Both the position numbers and the translations under genes were made by a program. A stretch of DNA of 64,000 bases from Cryoendolithus antarcticus (lineage: Eukaryota > Ascomycota > Dothideomycetes > Cladosporiales > Cladosporiaceae), in contig NAJO01000002.1 in assembly GCA_002077065.1 (NCBI GenBank), positions 372,001-436,000 of the forward strand, written 5' to 3'. Below, piece by piece: positions 10,215-22,590 of the stretch. Position 1 is the stretch's first letter. The number at the start of each line of letters is the position of its first letter. Below the pieces are notes generated by a model. It made no database searches. It saw nothing but the letters and a program-made list of their open reading frames with translations, and was not told where the DNA came from.

Positions 10215-10954
10215 CTGTCCAGTGAGAGAGAAGGCTCCGCTGCATGACCGACCTCAAACGATGCGCTGTAGCCAATGATGTAACGCTATGTTGCGCAAGT
10301 GTGTCCTTCATGCAGGCCAATACGCTTGTTGATTTCGCCCGGTCTCAAGACTGGACGCCAGCGCTGTGCCATCTGATTGGACAGCCACGTACCCACCTTC
10401 AATCATTGCCACACCTTGTGATCTCTGTGTCTTCAAGCTGCATATTCCACTTCGAATATTTCCAGCATACTCGCCGCGTGAAGTCGTCAAATAGGCGTTG
10501 CTGCCGTCGTCGCGGCGCTCTCCTTCCGCCACCACTGCCCCAGCACCGTCAGTCCGCCTCCACGATTTGATGTTTACGCGCCCACAACGGATGAATTTCA
10601 TTCGGCAAGGTGCAGCGCGCCGATGCTCCCGATGACTAGGATCAGGACAGTGCAGCGGCACATCTTCGCGATGGTGTAGCATTGCTGCTTATCCAAGATT
10701 CATTCCTCCACACTCGTCGGCCGTCGCAAGACAGTCGGTGTTTGGTCTGATGAAAACGCCTCCCACCGAATAAGCTGACAGCAATCCAACCTCGCAGTCG
10801 AGAACAAATCGTACGTTCATCCGTTCTATGCATCTCGAGCACTGCCGGCCAATCAAGTCGACCTTTCACACCCCGGCTGCTGATGAGCTGGCAACGCCAA
10901 CATGAGCATGAGCTAATCTAGGTTGCCTTTGCTGCAGAGCGCGTGTCACTGCAG

Positions 10955-13900
10955 ATGAGCTCCCACCATGCGCGATCAAAAAGGTCTTCAATGCCGGACG
11001 CCCTCTTGTGCTCCTCGGAGGCGTCTCACGGTCTTACCTCGCCGTCGCCAAGGCTTCCCCGCCCGGTGTCCGCCCCTCCCCTGATCGTGTTGGCTGAGCG
11101 GCCGAAGTCAGCACCACCTCTCACCATGGCTGCCTCGATGTTGCAAATGATGCTGGCCATCAGCCCGGCTACTGTGGACGACACACCGAGGCCTTTGGCA
11201 AAGACCAGTGACGTATTACCAGCCGAGTGCCCACCAGCTTCCAACCCGGCCTGTCCATCTACGGCAAACTTCGAGCTTGAACTAAAGGCCCCAAATTTCG
11301 CACCCGTAGGACCAGCTGAGTCTGCTGCCACGGCTCGTCCTTTACCTGACTTTGCCGCCATTGCTCGTACGATGCGACTGGCCGATATTCACTGCCGGCG
11401 ACGGATCCAGGCGGAGGTTGCATTTCGCGACTTGCAAGTCGTGGTCACTAAAGCTACGAGACTGATCACAGCAGCACGCCACGTGCAACGTACACTCACT
11501 GACTGTCTTCGTGCGGAAGACAAGTACAGCTTCGCCAGGCTGAATAATGGATATGCGGACGCCTGTAAGAAGCTAACTAGCAGCACTACATATCCGCACT
11601 TGGCCGGACCATGGCCCGGAGCGAAGCAGAGTCTCGAAACTGGTAATGGCTTCTTGGAGGATGTATCACCCACTACCCGGGCCCAGGTCGTCGAAACTCT
11701 AGCCAGCTTGAGATATGACAGCGGCTTCATTGCGAAGCGTCTCGGTGCTCTTTCACGTAGACAGCTTGCCGCTCTGTTACCTGATGGTGGGACTTCCCGA
11801 TCAAGCGGTTCTATCTTTGGCAGCTTGTCTCGAGCCTCATCTAGAAGCGCTCAGCCGCTAGGATATCTTGTTGATAGCTTGCTCGATGACTTGTCTACGT
11901 CTAGATTTCGGACTTCCCTGGAGACCCTGGTGCATATACACATGCCCGTGACCCATCACTCTCCAGATGCTGTTGTTCACCTGCAAGTCTGGGCCGAGGC
12001 TTGCGCCATACTGATCGAGGAACGACGTCCAGCAGGTACACGACTTCTCCCGAGCTTACTCGATATTTGGGCGTCTCACGTACCATGGACTGGTAAGGAG
12101 AAGCTTCGTTCTTGGCTCGTTCGGACGTTGCGGAAAGGCCACTTCCTCCTGGAGCCGAATAGACCATCATTCTCAGCGCGCGTTCATGGCCAGCCAAAGA
12201 TCGATGCAGCTGCTCGAGCAGAGGCTTTCTACGCCGAATCTGTCGCCGAGCTGCTTGATGTGCTTGGCGATGAAAGTGGCTCGAGTGCCATTCCCGATGG
12301 TGCAATCGTGGTTTGTCACGCTGTGAATGACGCACTGCGTCGGTCGCCAGCGAATCAAAATGGTCTTGCTAGCTTCGTACTCACACGATGGTTGTTCGCT
12401 TCATTTCTGCCGGATCTCCTTGTCAGCCCGGAAAGCTATGGCTTGCTTATCGATCATCATATCTCAGATCTGGCACGCCAACGGATCTGCCACGAGATTG
12501 CGCTACGTGCTCAGAAAGTCGTTTCTGACGCATTCTATGATCGGTGCGTTTATTGCGGCGTCGTCAACGATACGTTTGCTGACTAGAATGCAGCCCGTTC
12601 GCGCCATCTGTAGTGCCCGAGATCAGGACACTGGTCCACCGTGTGGAAGCACGACTGCAATTTGCGGCTTCATCGACATTGGACAGGATTGCTATTCTGC
12701 CTGGTATTGAAGGATCCAGTGGGACCACATTTGTCAACATCTGCGCTGCAGATGCTCTCGCTGTCATGAAAGTCCTCTATCCTCCATCAGAGGTGGGTAA
12801 TGCTGCGACGGACTTTACAGGGGTGCGATCTTCAGCTTCATCGATGTCGGGCTTCTCGCTTTTCCGAGCTATCGACTATACGGAGCAACAGTGGACTGCC
12901 ACACCGTACAATATACCCGGCGCTGAAGACTGTCCTCCATTTTTCTCTGCTTCTGGAACAGAGCAGGTCGCCATTCCGAGTCCTCCAGCCGATGTTACTG
13001 AGACACTTTTAGTCCGACGGGCGTGCCATGAGCTTACAGATTGCGTCACTGCGACCGATGCTTCATCATACAGCACTTGGAGCGTTCTGATTTCACAGGA
13101 TGAGGGGCACAAGCTGACGATGCATCACTGCCGCGTACAGGACGCGACACGTCTACCTTTACCTTTACATGGTTGCTGGTCACTCCGTGATGTACTAAAG
13201 TTGTTATTGGAACACTGGGATAGTCGCAAGGCGGACTTGAATACTGGTACCGACAGTGAACACCATACGCCATCATCTGATCTATTGACGGCCTTGCTGG
13301 CCCGTACTGACACAATGCGAGCGGACTGCGAGGCAGCATCCGACTTCGTTGGCGCGCATCGCTGGATGCAATATGCCGACATGATAGAGTCCCATGACGC
13401 GTCCGATGGCCGTGCAGTTCTGCTCAATAACATCGCTGCCATACTAAGGGATGCGGAGAGTGATGTTGACTACACCTTGGCCTCACTCAAGCAGTACGAG
13501 ACGTGGGAGATTACTACCGCTGCTCTGCTGTCTGCGACACTACAGTCGATGATCCCTCCTACAAAGCTTTGTGCTCAGCTCAGGACGAAGATGTGGTATC
13601 ATGCTGATGTTCGTACTACTGGGGTGTACGACAACCTCAGAAGTGTCGCGAATGCTCTACGAACGATGCACAAGACTGCAAAGCTAGCTGGACCCGTACT
13701 ACCCGGACCTATCCCGACCCGGGGTATGGCGTCGCCAAATCTCGCAGCGTCCGCTGGCCAATGGAAGTCCGAGAGCATGATCTTGGATCTACTAGGTGTT
13801 CCAGCAGCGCACGGCGGGCCAAATAAGCTTAACGATATGCACGTCAAACAGGTACTAGCATGGCAGCAACGAAGCCATATTCATTCCGTTTGCGAAGGTG

Positions 13901-15420
13901 AAGAGCGTATACACAAGTTTTGTATGGAGGTGCGAAAGTGCGTCGATCATTTCACGACCATTGGAACATTGGAAGATATCGACCAGCAGAGCGCAAGGCC
14001 CTCGGCTCACCAGCAGCACTACTCTTATGTGCCGAAGTCAGATGCTGGCAACCATCCACAGGCATACCTGAGACATCGCGCGGACTCGTTGACGCTGCAA
14101 ACGCAGGTGCCCCCTGGCATCGACTCAATCTCTACAGCATCACACACTTTGTCGAATGCAAGCTCGCGGGAGTACTTTGATGGCAGGAGCCCGACTTTGA
14201 CGAGCAAGTCATCTGCTACGTTCTGGTCGCCAACACTCAGTGAAGCACGATCACCGTCAAGTGCGACCAGTGTGGGTTCCTACGCACCACCTGTGCACGT
14301 AGAAAGGATGTTTTCCAAGGATGTCACCGGCACGTCCGATTTGATCTCCCTGAAACAAAACTTCACTGGGCTTCTGTTGAGCGAGATTGGCGATGTGCTT
14401 TTCGCGCATGGTAGCGAGACAGATCAAGCATTCTGGGACGGCGTGGGAGGGGAGCTTACACAATCGCACCTTTCAGACGCGCACACGAGCTTGCAAGAGC
14501 ATCTCAAGACACTTCATACGAGTCGCACTATTACACATGCCTCGCGAAGACAACCCTTTGACTATTACAGCGCGATTCGGCAACTGTTCAAGCTTTTCGG
14601 GGGCGCGGAAGACCCATACAGCAAGCTTCGGTACCTGGTCCGAGTACAAGAGCTCTTGATACCCTTCATGGCACCTCCGATGCAAGATCGAAAGAGTGAT
14701 TACGAGAAGAACAAGACGTCAGCAACACCGTCCGAAGTATCGGCTTCGCTAGGCAGATACAGCTCTGGAGGTGACGCTGCTATTGAAGGCTTCTATCTTC
14801 TGTTCGCCGACCCTATTTTGCGACCAGCATATCTGTTCCGTGACCTACAGTACATCGCTTCTCTGCTCCCAAGCTCGATACTCGAATCTCAGCCGGACGG
14901 CAAAGCGTTCTGGAATGCAGTCGCTGCAGTTACGCGTATCAAGAACGAGATGTGCAAGATCTACATCGAAACATCAGACACCATCATAGACTTCCATACC
15001 AACGCCAGAGGCCACAGTCGGTCCTCGTCGCAAGCGCAACAGCAGCGCGATGATGCATCTTTCACCTCACCGTCTTGTACACCACCTCTCGATTACGGTA
15101 CTAAGTACACCATGGCAGACGCAGCTCACTTGCTGCAAATCGCTGCCAAGGAGGGCTCGCCTGTTGCTCAGCGCGAGCTCGCTACACTCTACCTCACGCA
15201 TCCTGACCTGATGGATAGAGTCCTGGCACCCTGGGCGCTACCGAAGGAGGTTTTCAGGGAAGAGATTGAAGGAAGGAGCAGGAAAGAACGGGACCTCGAG
15301 CGGTATGATCCGGGGACTATGTGTGTAGCCATACACTGGATGATAAAAGCTGCTGAGGGAGGAGATGCACTGGCCAAGGCGCATCTGCGGCAGCGAGAAG
15401 AGATGGAGAAGCTGGGGTGA
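10955..15420 (+). CDS. Large fungal protein with C-terminal Sel1-like repeats
   Basis: Two exons, 10955-12543 and 12594-15420; the 50-nt intron starts GTGCGT and has a GCTGAC branch and CAG end. The joined frame gives 1471 residues. The ATG at 10955 is the first in frame. The N-terminal 130 residues are Ser/Pro-rich and disordered. Residues 140-950 are mostly alpha-helical with no family I can name. A Ser-rich linker follows, and the last 120 residues contain two Sel1-type helix pairs (ADAAHLLQIAAKEGSPVAQR and a WMIKAAEGGDALAKAHLR pair). Sel1 repeats usually mediate protein interactions, as in chitin-synthase regulators and ER-associated degradation adaptors. A scaffold role is inferred only. 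Confidence 0.75.
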
Positions 15421-15859
15421 TGATGGACGAATTTGCCACAATATCATGAGGCCATCTATGCAACGTCTGTAGTGTACTATGCGTAACGGCTCACTTATCT
15501 CCCGCGTGTCATCTTGTCCGTCTCAGTCCATCTCGTGAGAGAGATCCTGGCCCACTACTCGTATCGTCGACAAGCTTTGCTCACATGCTTGGCTATCGCG
15601 TTCCGCCATCTACTTCCTCATAGGGCTAGCTTCAGCCGAGGCCGATCGCGGTCGAGACGAGGCGAAAAAGCACGACTCCACCTTTTTGCATGCCCGGCGA
15701 TAAGAATATGTATGAACAGCCGGTGTGTGACTGGATGATGCACTGACTGGCGGTAGAGGTAGGTTCGTTATTTGGTTGTGCTTTCAATCTCCCCAGAGTC
15801 CATACTCTGTTGACTTTGCCACTGTATTTGCTCCCACTGCTTCCGTCTGGATTACATCA
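15421..15859. promoter_or_regulatory. Intergenic region upstream of the permease gene
   Basis: 439 bp between two genes in the same direction. It must hold the 3' end of the Sel1 gene and the permease promoter. No distinctive element was seen. Confidence 0.3.
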
Positions 15860-17492
15860 ATGGCGAACAGCAAATTGGCGACCGAGGCCACCGCACCTCA
15901 CCGTCTCCACGATGACGAGAAAGACATCGCGTCCCCAAAGTCCTCGGGCTCAGACTCCATCCGCGAATATAACGCCACAGCAGTCCACCAAGATGGCGGC
16001 ATTCTGTCCAAGCTCCGCAACATCGAGGCAACGATGGACCGTAGATTCGGCATCGAGTCCGAAGCCATAGATCGCAAACTGCCCGAGGAGCGGATGGTGA
16101 TGACCTGGCGGGAAACCCTTACGTTGGCCACACTTTGGGCTTCTGGCACGATGAATCTGTCTTGTTTCGCTACCGGCTTCTTGGGCTGGGAGTTCGGACT
16201 CAGCTTAAAGCAGAACTTACTGTGTTGTATCTTCGGATCGCTACTCGGTGGTGCGACTTCGGGATCCATGGCTGTGTTCGGCGCGCCGACCGGCTTACGA
16301 CAGATCAGCATCAGTCGCTATCAGTTCGGGTGGTGGTTCGCCAAGGTGATCGCGGCGCTGAACGTTATCCAGCAGATCGGATGGAGCGCTGTGGGGTGTA
16401 TCACTGGCGGAATCGCACTGAACGCTGTGGCTGACAATGGGGTGTCAATCGCGCTGGGAGTGTTCATCATTGCCTTCTTCTCTATGGTCGTGAGCTTCGT
16501 GGGCTTGAAGGCGATCCTACCTTACGAGCGCTGGGCCTGGGTTGTATATCTCGTGGTATTCCTGGTTATTCTGGGGCAGACTGGAAGGTTCGCTACGAAC
16601 GATCTTGCACAGGATCCTTTGACTGGTATGAACCTGACGGCGGTGGTACTGTCGTTGCTCAGCATCATTTATGGGAGCTCGAGTAGCTGGGCATTGGGTG
16701 AGTGTTTCGATTCCATGGCTATCACTTCTTTGTGCTGACAGTCACGCAGTGGTCTCCGACTATTACGTCCTCTACCCGACCACTATCTCCAGACCCAAAG
16801 TCTTCATCCTCACCATGCTTGGCATTGCACTGCCCACTGGCTTTGGGATGTGCACCGGTGCCGTCGTAGCTTCGACTCTCAACGTTCGCGCCGACTGGAG
16901 CGAAGCCTACGAGAAGAGCATCGGCTATCTCATTCAGGAAGCCCTACCACCGATCGGGTGGGGCAAGTTCATCCTCGTCCTCCTAGTCCTGAGCGGCATC
17001 AACTGCAACATCATCAACACTTACTCCGCAGCGATTTCCTGCCAGCAGTTCGCGCGCCCCTTCGCGAAGCTCCCACGCTTCATCTGGACGATCATCTGCT
17101 TCGCTGTGATCCTCGCGCTCGGCGTAGCAGGCCGCGACCACCTGCTCTCCTACCTCCAGAACTTCCTCAGCCTGCTCGGATACATCGCCACGAGCTACTT
17201 CGCCATCGTGCTGCTGGAGCACTTTGTCTTCCGTAAGGGCGACTTTAGGAACTACGATCTCGACGGCTGGAGTATTCCGGCTAGACTGCCATTGGGTCTG
17301 GCTGCCAGCACGACGTTCCTGCTAGGTGTCGCGGTGTGGGTGCTGTTTATGGTGCAGACATGGTGGGTTGGACCTGGTGCTAGGCAGATCGGAGAGTTTG
17401 GAGGGGATCTGGCGAACGAGATCACGCTCGGTGTAACGCTGATTGCTTATATGCCGTTGAGATGGGCGGAGAGGAAGTACGTAGGACGATAG
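15860..17492 (+). CDS. Purine-cytosine permease (NCS1 family, Fcy2-like)
   Basis: Two exons, 15860-16697 and 16750-17492; the 52-nt intron has GTGAGT, a GCTGAC branch and CAG. The product is 526 residues. An N-terminal cytosolic segment of about 80 residues precedes roughly twelve transmembrane helices. NCS1 features include TLTLATLWASGTMNLSCFAT at the start of the membrane domain, a GLRQISISRYQFGWW segment, IYGSSSSWALVVSDYYVLYP (the exon junction falls inside this motif) and the NCNIINTYSA region. Fcy2-type proteins are plasma-membrane proton symporters for adenine, guanine, hypoxanthine and cytosine. The exact substrate range cannot be read from sequence alone. Confidence 0.9.
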
Positions 17493-18126
17493 TCGTAATG
17501 AGATCTCGCAGCAAAGACTGCGAATTATCCGTCGTCTACCTATCGATCTTTCTATGACTCCTGACTTCTACATTCCGGAGAATCTCCCGCGAAATCAGAC
17601 AATATCTGGATCCGCTTGCTAATACCATCTCATGTTTTCGGCTGATCATTCAGCCGGATGCCGATGGCGCCATCGAGGAGCTCACCTGAACTAGGGACGC
17701 CCTTCAGTCGCGTGATGTCGTACGTCGATTGTAGTGACCGGATAGAATGGCGGCATTGGTCAGGCAGGCAATCGCCTGTAGCCGTTCTGCTGGTACAGGA
17801 TTGGAAATCACCCTGGCAAGTCGATGATTTCACTGTCGTACTTCCCTTCACATCAAACGCCGTAGGCACACGATTAGTAGAACGCTCTCCTATACCACTC
17901 TCTGAACCCTACAGGTCGTTGCCATTTGACGCAGAATACGTTTTGCAAGATTGAGTGGCGCAGCCTAGCTGTTCCTACGAGATCGAATAGACCGATCGAA
18001 CGACATTACTACAATCCCCAAGACGTCGAGCAACTTCCGCGAGGACCGCGCTGACCTCTTACTCGCCTTCGTGCGAACTAAGTGCGCCCCACTAGATCAC
18101 CTTCTCACGGCCTCTACGACTTCATA
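17493..18126. other. Gene-free stretch
   Basis: 634 bp downstream of the permease. Short open frames occur on both strands but none has coding character, and no repeats were seen. Confidence 0.35.
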
Positions 18127-18321
18127 ATGAGATTACCGATCCAGCACCTCTATGCCGGAGCACGTCGCCTGTACTCCACTCAGGCTGGTAACGCACGCGT
18201 CGACCGGATAGCAGCTACAATCGTGGCGACCTACTGCGGAATCGCATTTGGCGCACCTCTAGCAGGCGCAGCACTTGTGAGCAGGAACGCGAAGCGAGAT
18301 TCGCGGTACGCGGACATGTGA
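18127..18321 (+). CDS. Possible small mitochondrial membrane protein
   Basis: ATG at 18127 gives 64 residues. The N-terminus is basic, free of acidic residues and contains ARRLYSTQA, which matches the Arg-x-Tyr/Ser cleavage pattern of fungal mitochondrial presequences. A hydrophobic helix (TIVATYCGIAFGAPLAGAAL) follows, then a basic tail. This is a reasonable layout for a small inner-membrane protein. I do not recognise the family and there is no splice or neighbour evidence, so it could be a chance frame. Confidence 0.4.
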   Translation: MRLPIQHLYAGARRLYSTQAGNARVDRIAATIVATYCGIAFGAPLAGAALVSRNAKRDSRYADM

Positions 18322-18885
18322 GGTCGATCTGGCTCTCAATGGGAAGGCTATGCTGATTGGCATCACAGGCGACCACTGAGCTTCCGAGACTGTTTGCCGG
18401 GCTCACCGTTGGAGGACTATGCCGGGCTGCTGCAGAGGGTCCAGGGTCGACGGTTAATTGAGTGACAAGGCTGCAATCCTGCGTCCGATGGGGTTGTGTC
18501 TTGGGGCTGCAGCATAGATGGGTAGCATATCTGGGGTAAATGGGGCATGTGTAATGTACAGGATATCGACAATATCATACAACGTTCCTTCGTAGTTGGC
18601 TTCGACAGGCCCTTTCGTTCGTTTACTCTCTGTACAACCGACAACATATTCGATCATTCATCAGCAAGCCTATGTGTAGTTCGAAGTCTCGTGTTCTCCG
18701 CCACCTTCTCCGCCGATCCTCGACGTCCTCACGCCATCGTGATGCAAGTCCGGGTACATCGAGGATGCTGGGATGGATCCTCGAGGGCCTGATTCCAACG
18801 AAAGAGGTCTACGTGTAGTGTTCCATTCGTGGCCAGCGGTGGGAGAGACGATCAAGGCGCCCTTTGGATGTTCGATTGCACTCCA
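18322..18885. other. Gene-free stretch
   Basis: 564 bp between the candidate small gene and the convergent DUF4748-type gene. I see no supported gene or repeat. Confidence 0.3.
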
Positions 18886-19311
18886 TCAGCTGAAACGATC
18901 TCCCTTCCGACTTCGATACGGCGCAGCAGCCTCGTACTGGCTCTTTGCGCTCATCTCAGCTTGCACCTGACTCGCTGACGCTGAAGCGTAATCCACACTA
19001 GGCTTGATATTTGGCGTTGCAGCCGCGTTGATGCCATCTGCAGCCTTCTCGAGTACACCGCTGCTTGCATGAGCACGCTTCGATGGTGCACTGTCTTGAT
19101 ACCGCCGTCTGTTCCCCTGCGATGCTATACGGCGTTCCTCATTGAGAGCTGCGCGCTCGTCTCGGTCGGCGTTGATGCTGCGTTTGGCGAAGAAATATGC
19201 GCCTCCGCCGGCGAGGACGAGGATGCCCCAGCCGTAGGCTACTGATGCTTTCTGCGTTGATGTCAGTGATTGTACTCCGACTTGATAACGAATGTGACTT
19301 ACAGTGTTCAT
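18886..19311 (-). CDS. Small DUF4748-type protein, likely mitochondrial
   Basis: Two exons: 19303-19311 (only 9 coding nt, Met-Asn-Thr) and 18886-19251. The 51-nt intron begins GTAAGT and ends with a CACTGACATCAACGCAG branch and acceptor. Spliced product 124 residues. After the tiny first exon the protein reads KASVAYGWGILVLAGGGAYFFAKR followed by a basic, Arg/Glu-rich helix and a disordered Ala/Ser tail. That short helix plus basic cluster is what I associate with the fungal DUF4748 family; the name is from memory and not searched. The intron is a multiple of three with no stop, so an unspliced message would encode a 141-residue form. Confidence 0.7.
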   Translation of the reverse strand: MNTVSHIRYQVGVQSLTSTQKASVAYGWGILVLAGGGAYFFAKRSINADRDERAALNEERRIASQGNRRRYQDSAPSKRAHASSGVLEKAADGINAAATPNIKPSVDYASASASQVQAEMSAKSQYEAAAPYRSRKGDRFS

Positions 19312-19663
19312 GATAGAGGAAGGGGATTAGATAGTGAAGGCTTGCAAAGGGAAGGCGAGATAGAAAGATATGATATAGTCTTCATGATCGCCGTTCATTG
19401 ATCTCGAACCATCGGCGGCATCGGGCGTGATCGGGGAAGGGTTCCGTGAGGCTGACATTTGCATGTGAAGTGCCGTCATGAGTACATGACTCAGTCCATC
19501 AGTCACTGGACCCATGCATAGCCACCATCACACTGCCTCAAAGTCTTCATCCTCTTCCTTGTGCCGTCCACCAGCGCCATCCTTCCTGCCGACTCAAAAC
19601 TTCCGCGGTTCTACCTCGTAGTCCTCAGGGGTAGACGGCGAGAAGAAGGCGACAGTGCTCATC
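19312..19663. promoter_or_regulatory. Divergent promoter region: DUF4748-type gene / SSL2
   Basis: 352 bp between two divergently transcribed genes. No clear TATA box or other element was recognised. Confidence 0.3.
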
Positions 19664-22259
19664 ATGGCGCCCAAACGCAAGGCAAGCGCGGCAGCTGGTC
19701 GCCCTTCAAAGCGCATCGCCTCCGGCATCAGCACACCAGTTAGCGTCTCTGAAGACCAGGACTTCTCCATGGGCAGCGAGTCCGACCCAGAGGACCACGA
19801 TGTCGCCAGCAAGTACGACAGTCAGTACCCCCTGCTGCGTGCTCTGCCTAGCTTCGTTCCTCTAACATGCGTGCACAGAAACGGTAGAGAAATTCTCAAT
19901 TGCCTCGAGCGCGAAGAAGCAGCCTCCTCGAGAGGGTCACGATGCTGCTTCACATCTCTTTACTTCCCTTCGAGACTTGTCTGGCGAGGAGTTGAAACCT
20001 GATCATTATCTCAGACCGATATGGCTGAATGCTACGAGTGGCAAGGTGGTGTTGGAGACGTTCTCGCCGAGCTTCAAGCAGGCGCAGACGTTTCTCATCA
20101 ACATCGCGGAGCCGCAGAGTCGGACAACTCATATGCATGAGTATAAGATCAATAGTCATAGTCTGTTCGCTGCCGTAAGTGTTGGGTTGACAGAGCAGGA
20201 TATCATACGTGATCTGGAGCTATTCTCGAAGTCGAAGTTGCCGGAAAGCATCAAAGACTACATACATCGGAACACACAGTCCTTCGGAAAGGTGAGACTG
20301 GTTTTAAAGCACAATCGCTACTACATCGAGAGCTCGGATCCTAGCGTGCTGCAGAGACTGTTGAAAGATCCAGTCATTGCACCATGCAGAGTTGAAGAAA
20401 CCGATGAGCTCAGGACGGACGTGGCACCAAAGATGGGTCAGCTCGTCATTTCAGGTACAAAAGAGGCAGCAGGGGTAAGAGAAGCACAAGCGCAGGTCGC
20501 AAGGCAAGTCAAGAGGCCAGAGGACGACGATGAGTCTGACGACGAATATGGTGGTCGGGAGCTGGAGCAGGACATGACGGACTTGCTCCGTGATGAGGAC
20601 GATGACGAGGAGATTGATCAAGTACATTCCTTCGAGATTGACGGCACGAAGATTCAGCAGGTTCAAGAGAGATGTAATGTCGAACTTGGTCTGCCTTTGA
20701 CAGAGGAGTACGACTTCCGGAACGATGATATGAACGCCACCCTTGACATAGATCTGCGACCTAATGTACAGATTCGTTACTACCAAGAGCACGCACTCAG
20801 TAAAATGTTCGGCAACGGCAGAGCAAGATCCGGGATCATCGTACTGCCTTGCGGAGCAGGTAAGACGCTGGTGGGCATCACAGCGGCTTGCACAGTGAAG
20901 AAGAGCGCGATTGTACTGTGCACTTCAGCTATGAGTGTCGTGCAGTGGAAGGAGGAGTTCAAGAAGTGGTCGAACATCAATCCTGATGACATCGCTATCT
21001 TTACTTCTGGCGAGAAAGAGAAGCTCAATCACAAAGCTGGTATCATCATATGCACATATAGCATGGTAACCCAAAACACTCGACGAGCGCACGACAGTCA
21101 GCTTATCATGGACTTCATCACAAGTCGCGAGTGGGGTCTTATGGTCCTCGACGAAGTCCACGTCGTGCCTGCGGAGATGTTTCGACGCGTCACGAGTAAG
21201 ATCAAGACACACTCGAAACTTGGTTTGACTGCCACGCTCCTCCGAGAAGACGACAAGATCAAGGATCTGAACTTCCTGATCGGTCCCAAGCTGTACGAAG
21301 CCAACTGGCTACAGCTCAGCGAAGAGGGTCACATCGCGCGTGTCCAGTGCGCTGAGGTCTGGTGCCCGATGACTACTGAGTTCTACACAGAGTATATGAA
21401 CGCTGCTGGCAACGTCAACAAGCAGTTCCTCCTCTCCACCATGAACCCACGCAAGTTCCAGGCCTGCCAATTCCTGATCAACTTCCACGAGAAGCGAGGC
21501 GACAAGATTATAGTCTTCTCAGACAACGTGTACGCCCTGAAGAAGTACGCCGAGGGCATGACAAAGCCCTACATCTACGGCGACACCTCCCAACGCGAGC
21601 GCGAGCTCGTACTAGCTAACTTTCAAATGAACGAAGCAGTCTCCACAGTCTTCCTCTCCAAGATCGGGGACACCTCGCTCGATCTCCCCGAAGCCACGTG
21701 CCTCATCCAAGTCTCCTCCCACTACGGCAGTCGGCGTCAAGAAGCCCAGCGTCTCGGCCGCATCCTCCGCGCCAAGCGCCGTAACGACGAAGGTTTCAAT
21801 GCCTTCTTCTACTCCCTCGTCAGCAAGGATACAAACGAGATGTTCTACTCCGCGAAACGGCAAGCCTTTCTCGTTGACCAGGGCTACGCATTCAAAGTCA
21901 TCACGCACTTGAATGGCATCGACAAAATGCCCAATCTCCACTTTTCAACGCAGCAGGAGCGCATGTCGCTGCTCACTGATGTGCTACTTCAGAATGAGAC
22001 TGCGGGGGATGTGGAGGATATCAAGGATGATTTGTTCAGTGATAGGAACGTGGCTAGAAACCGCGGGCGGAAGGCGCTGGTCAAGCGGCAGGCGGGGACG
22101 TTGAGCAGTCTGGCTGGAGGGGAGAGTATGGCTTACATGGAGTATGCTAGGGGAAGCAAGACGAATAAGGAGTTGGCGAAGCAGAGGAATCAGTTCTTCA
22201 GGAAGGAGGATCGGGCGAAGGAGAGGCGGAAGAAGGCTACGGCTAGTATGTTGGATTAG
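19664..22259 (+). CDS. SSL2: TFIIH DNA helicase/translocase subunit (XPB/Ssl2)
   Basis: Two exons, 19664-19820 and 19879-22259, with a 58-nt intron (GTCAGT donor, CTAAC branch, CACAG). Product 845 residues. Ssl2/XPB is the ATP-driven DNA translocase of TFIIH that opens promoters and acts in nucleotide excision repair. Superfamily 2 helicase motifs are all visible: Walker A LPCGAGKTLVG (about residue 375), the DEVH box LDEVHVVP (about 477), TATLLRED (motif III), and SRRQEAQRLGRILRAKRR (motif VI). An acidic stretch precedes the helicase core, and the C-terminus is Lys/Arg-rich. Length and motif order match the family; identification is secure. Confidence 0.96.
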
Positions 22260-22590
22260 TCGCAGTCATTCAGCCAGCGGTCAATTCGTGTACCTTTCTG
22301 AGCAAGACTATGTCATCCGGCATTTACCTCTACTCGTCTCACGCTGTGGATCGGCGCTCCTGATGAGTAATTGTGCCAATGCCTTCACACCAAATTCTTA
22401 GGCTCTCGGCCCGTGATGCAGGTACAGCCGGGGAAATGTTATCGCTAACCTTAACCTCGTACGATGCGGCTCGCAGATCTAGAACGAGCCATTGACTTAA
22501 CACTTCGATCCATCGAGCCTCCAAAAGCGCGGTAAAATCCACAGGGACCCGTTAGCCCACTTCATACCGAGTTCCGCGCTACCAGCGACC
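22260..22590. promoter_or_regulatory. Intergenic region upstream of ERG20
   Basis: 331 bp between two genes in the same direction. It holds the SSL2 terminator and the ERG20 promoter. No distinct site was recognised. Confidence 0.3.

Larger units (their letters stand above)
9090..10954. other. Long gene-free stretch with two small hairpins
   Basis: About 1.9 kb between divergently transcribed genes. All open frames here are short, overlap on both strands and have poor amino-acid composition, so I call no gene. A 5' exon of the gene ending at 5640 may lie within the first few hundred bases. Two perfect hairpins lie near 10.2 kb and are listed separately. Confidence 0.5.

Noticed and set aside
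9794..10682. Several 60-125 codon frames in the gene-free stretch
   Set aside because: They overlap on opposite strands, lack ATG context and splice signals, and have no recognisable features.
12613..15420. Second half of the Sel1 protein as a separate gene
   Set aside because: The apparent start is GTG inside exon 2; a clean 50-nt intron joins it in frame to the upstream exon.
19655..20002. 115-codon frame at the SSL2 5' end as its own gene
   Set aside because: It reads through the 58-nt SSL2 intron; splicing gives continuous Ssl2 sequence.
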